From positions 2,604,001-2,668,000 of the forward strand of contig JAKZAP010000019.1 in the NCBI GenBank assembly GCA_023053575.1: 64,000 bases of DNA, written 5' to 3'. Positions within the stretch are counted from its first letter, which is position 1, and each line of letters starts with the position of its first letter. This DNA comes from Branchinecta lynchi. Its lineage: Eukaryota; Arthropoda; Branchiopoda; Anostraca; Branchinectidae. This document shows, piece after piece, positions 62,155 to 64,000 of this stretch. Position numbers and translations under genes: made by a program. The notes beneath the pieces were generated by a model, which worked only from the letters and a program-made list of their open reading frames with translations, made no database searches and was not told the origin of the DNA.

Positions 62155-62329
62155 TTCTGCCAACTTTGCACTTAAAAAGAAGATACAAAGTTTAATTAAA
62201 GTGTGAATAGATTTCAGTTCAAGTGCACTACTATTCAGAAGTATTGAATTGGCAAGTTAAAAAGGTTTCGTGTCGATATCTTGAACATAGAAATTGTGAA
62301 ACATTAAAGAAGTGAAAGGGGGTCGTCTT

Positions 62330-62860
62330 TGGGATCCCAGAACGAAACACGATGGTGAAAACCATTTTGTCATCTCTACAAGTAGTCCGCCCAGAATCAG
62401 GCTAAAACCGGAAAGTCTGTTAAAAGTAAAAGTTTTATTTCAAGTTGATTAGATGTTCGATATAGGGGTAGGAGGACATGTTGAACACGATGATGAAAAG
62501 CATTTTTTGGCTGGACAAATAGTTCGTCCGTAATCCGGACAGAACCGGAAAGTTTGTTAAAAATAAAAGTTTTATTTGGAGTTGATTAGATGTTCGATTT
62601 AGGGGTAAGAAGTCATGCTGAGAATTTGTGTGAAAAGAATTTTTTACCCGGCAAGTAGTTCGCCCGGAATCCGGCCAAAACCGGAAAAAGTTAAAGTTTT
62701 ATTTGTAGTTGATTTGATATCCGATTTAGTAGTAAGAAGAGATGCTGAATACGTGTATGAAATCATTTTTTACCCGGACATACAGTTCGACTGGAATCCG
62801 GCTGGAGCCGGATATTTTTTTTATAAGTATAACACACATGCTGAATTTCCATAAGTGGAT
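62330..62860 (-). mobile_element. Family A units, reverse orientation
   Basis: Starts ttgggatcccagaacgaaac and holds four units with aaaagttttatttg.agttga, gatgttcgat and gtagttcgcccggaatccgg. The far GGATCC end is missing. Confidence 0.65.
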
Positions 62861-62949
62861 TATCCGATCTGTCGGGGAATATTAGCTCCTGACATATCGA
62901 TTCCCTGACAAACGGGGAACAATAGCGTGTGGAGTATCGATTCCCAGGC

Positions 62950-63180
62950 AGGGGAACGATGGACACTGCCGTAAATAGGCGTGTCACTTCTGCTTTCGTT
63001 CAATTTTTCTTACTCGGTGTTTTACTGCGTGACACCTTCTCTGTAGAGATAACGACTTTTTATGTCCCGGGTAAGCTCCACCTCCGCTCGTTTGCGTCGG
63101 GAGTCGGTCGTATTTTACTCAACTCAGGATGTTTTTATGATAGACATAGTGAGACATCAGTTCTTTCTCGTTACTAGTGG
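62950..63180 (+). repeat. Dispersed repeat, copy 2 (first copy 385-600)
   Basis: Shares tttactgcgtgacaccttct, tatgtcccgggtaagctcca and tcgtttgcgtcgggagtcg with the 385-600 copy. Confidence 0.6.
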
Positions 63181-63329
63181 AGTGTTCCTTGGTACATTCC
63201 ACTATCGCGAACGCTGTAGCAACTTTCGACTTTCGGCTTTCGGTTTCCGGTTTTCGGTTTTCACTGTATTTTGTGGAGCTCATAGCTCGTGAACCAGTAC
63301 AAGTATCAAGTTAAAAGTTGGTACACTAG

Positions 63330-63600
63330 TGGGTATTGGGGTCTAGTTGTCTCTTTTTGGGGTCCCAACCCCCACCCCAGCCCGGTTCATGGGAAAATGG
63401 GCCCAGATTGTCCAACCAGAACTGGACATAGGACGATGAAATTCCTTGTACATTTAGACACAAGGGCTGGGAAATTACTTTCAAAGTTGCACCTCCCCCG
63501 CCCACCCCGTGCATGGGCATCTGGGCCCAGGTTGCCCAGGAGTAAAGTTCGTTACCCGTGACAGGAATCAACAGGTATAAAGTTGAAGCTTGGTAGTTTT
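63330..63600. repeat. Short diverged tandem with gggcccag motifs
   Basis: Two diverged units (catgggaaaatgggcccaga and catgggcatctgggcccagg), each preceded by C-rich sequence. No coding evidence. Confidence 0.4.
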
Positions 63601-63609
63601 GTTAGCATT

Positions 63610-64000
63610 GGGGTCTCTTTTTGGGATCCCAAAACTAAAGTGGAGGGATACCTATGACATCGCAAAAGTTGTCCGTCTGTCCGTCCGTCTGTAAGCACGA
63701 TAACTCTCGAAGGGAATGAGATATTTTGATGAAACTTGGTGTGAGGATTCGTTGAGTCGTCGGACCAGTCGAGTTCGTAGATGGGCTTTGTAACCCTACA
63801 TTAAAGGGTGGGGGAGGGGGTTCAAATTAAAGGGCAAACAAAATATTTTGAAACAGCTAATGTGATGGTTGATTATGGGGTAATAAGACATGCTGAGCAC
63901 GATGGTGAAAACCATTTTGTCATCGGACGAGTAGTTCGCCCGGAATCCGGCCAAAACCGGAAAGTTTGTTAAAAGTAAAAGTTTTATTTGAAGTTGATTA
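63610..64000 (-). mobile_element. Family A, reverse orientation, running off the window
   Basis: Begins tttttgggatcccaaaacta, agtggagggatacctatgac, a (cgtc)n tract, ctctcgaagggaatgagata and then a unit with cggaatccggccaaaaccgg. The rest lies beyond 64000. Confidence 0.7.

Overview
The window is eukaryotic and comes from a repeat-dense invertebrate genome. The best clue to the host is a split gene on the minus strand whose exons encode CUB domains with the wording usual in arthropod secreted proteins (WKI..TQI.C, GCLQYY.G..G.IK.FNF, C.....GFCGVEYSQ). I therefore suggest an arthropod, probably crustacean-like or hexapod-like, with moderate confidence. No bacterial-type operon, rRNA, CRISPR array or clear tRNA was seen.

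Host gene: five internal exons were found by reading frames together with GT-AG splice sites. In transcription order they are 42660-42536, 29460-29226, 26370-26276, 17689-17537 and 5047-4905, all on the minus strand. Their phases fit end to end. The first and last exons lie outside the window or were not recognised. The introns (2.9 to 13 kb) are almost wholly mobile DNA. Two decayed copies of one exon remain in the last intron near 12.2-12.45 kb.

Mobile DNA, low to high coordinate: a cluster of foldback repeats carrying a hammerhead-ribozyme-like core (2.5-4.2 kb); MITEs with AGAGCGTGTTCCACCCT ends (4.2, 14.6, 42.0 kb); two large composite families, A and B, built of tandem units with conserved ends; decayed LINE reverse transcriptase pieces (13.4, 15.2, 38.9 kb); an apparently intact CR1-like LINE with a PHD-finger ORF1 and an EN-RT ORF2 (about 19.5-23.9 kb); a long-terminal-inverted-repeat DNA transposon with a perfect 9-bp target duplication (29928-30844); and a second foldback insertion with an 11-bp target duplication (28917-29076).

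The largest object is a 15.8-kb Ty3/gypsy-type, errantivirus-like endogenous retroelement on the minus strand (44948-60746). It has near-identical 631/632-bp LTRs, a PBS resembling the 3' end of a leucine tRNA, gag with two CCHC knuckles, a textbook -1 frameshift signal, protease-RT-RNase H-integrase, two accessory ORFs of unknown function, and two related envelope-like genes in tandem. Only the second envelope keeps a furin-type site and a fusion-peptide-like segment. Four small lesions (two TAG codons and two one-base frameshifts) break this copy, although its LTRs indicate a recent insertion.

The two results I would follow first are the double-envelope retroelement with accessory genes, and the 172-bp hammerhead-bearing foldback insertion flanked by a 13-bp direct repeat (61100-61271).
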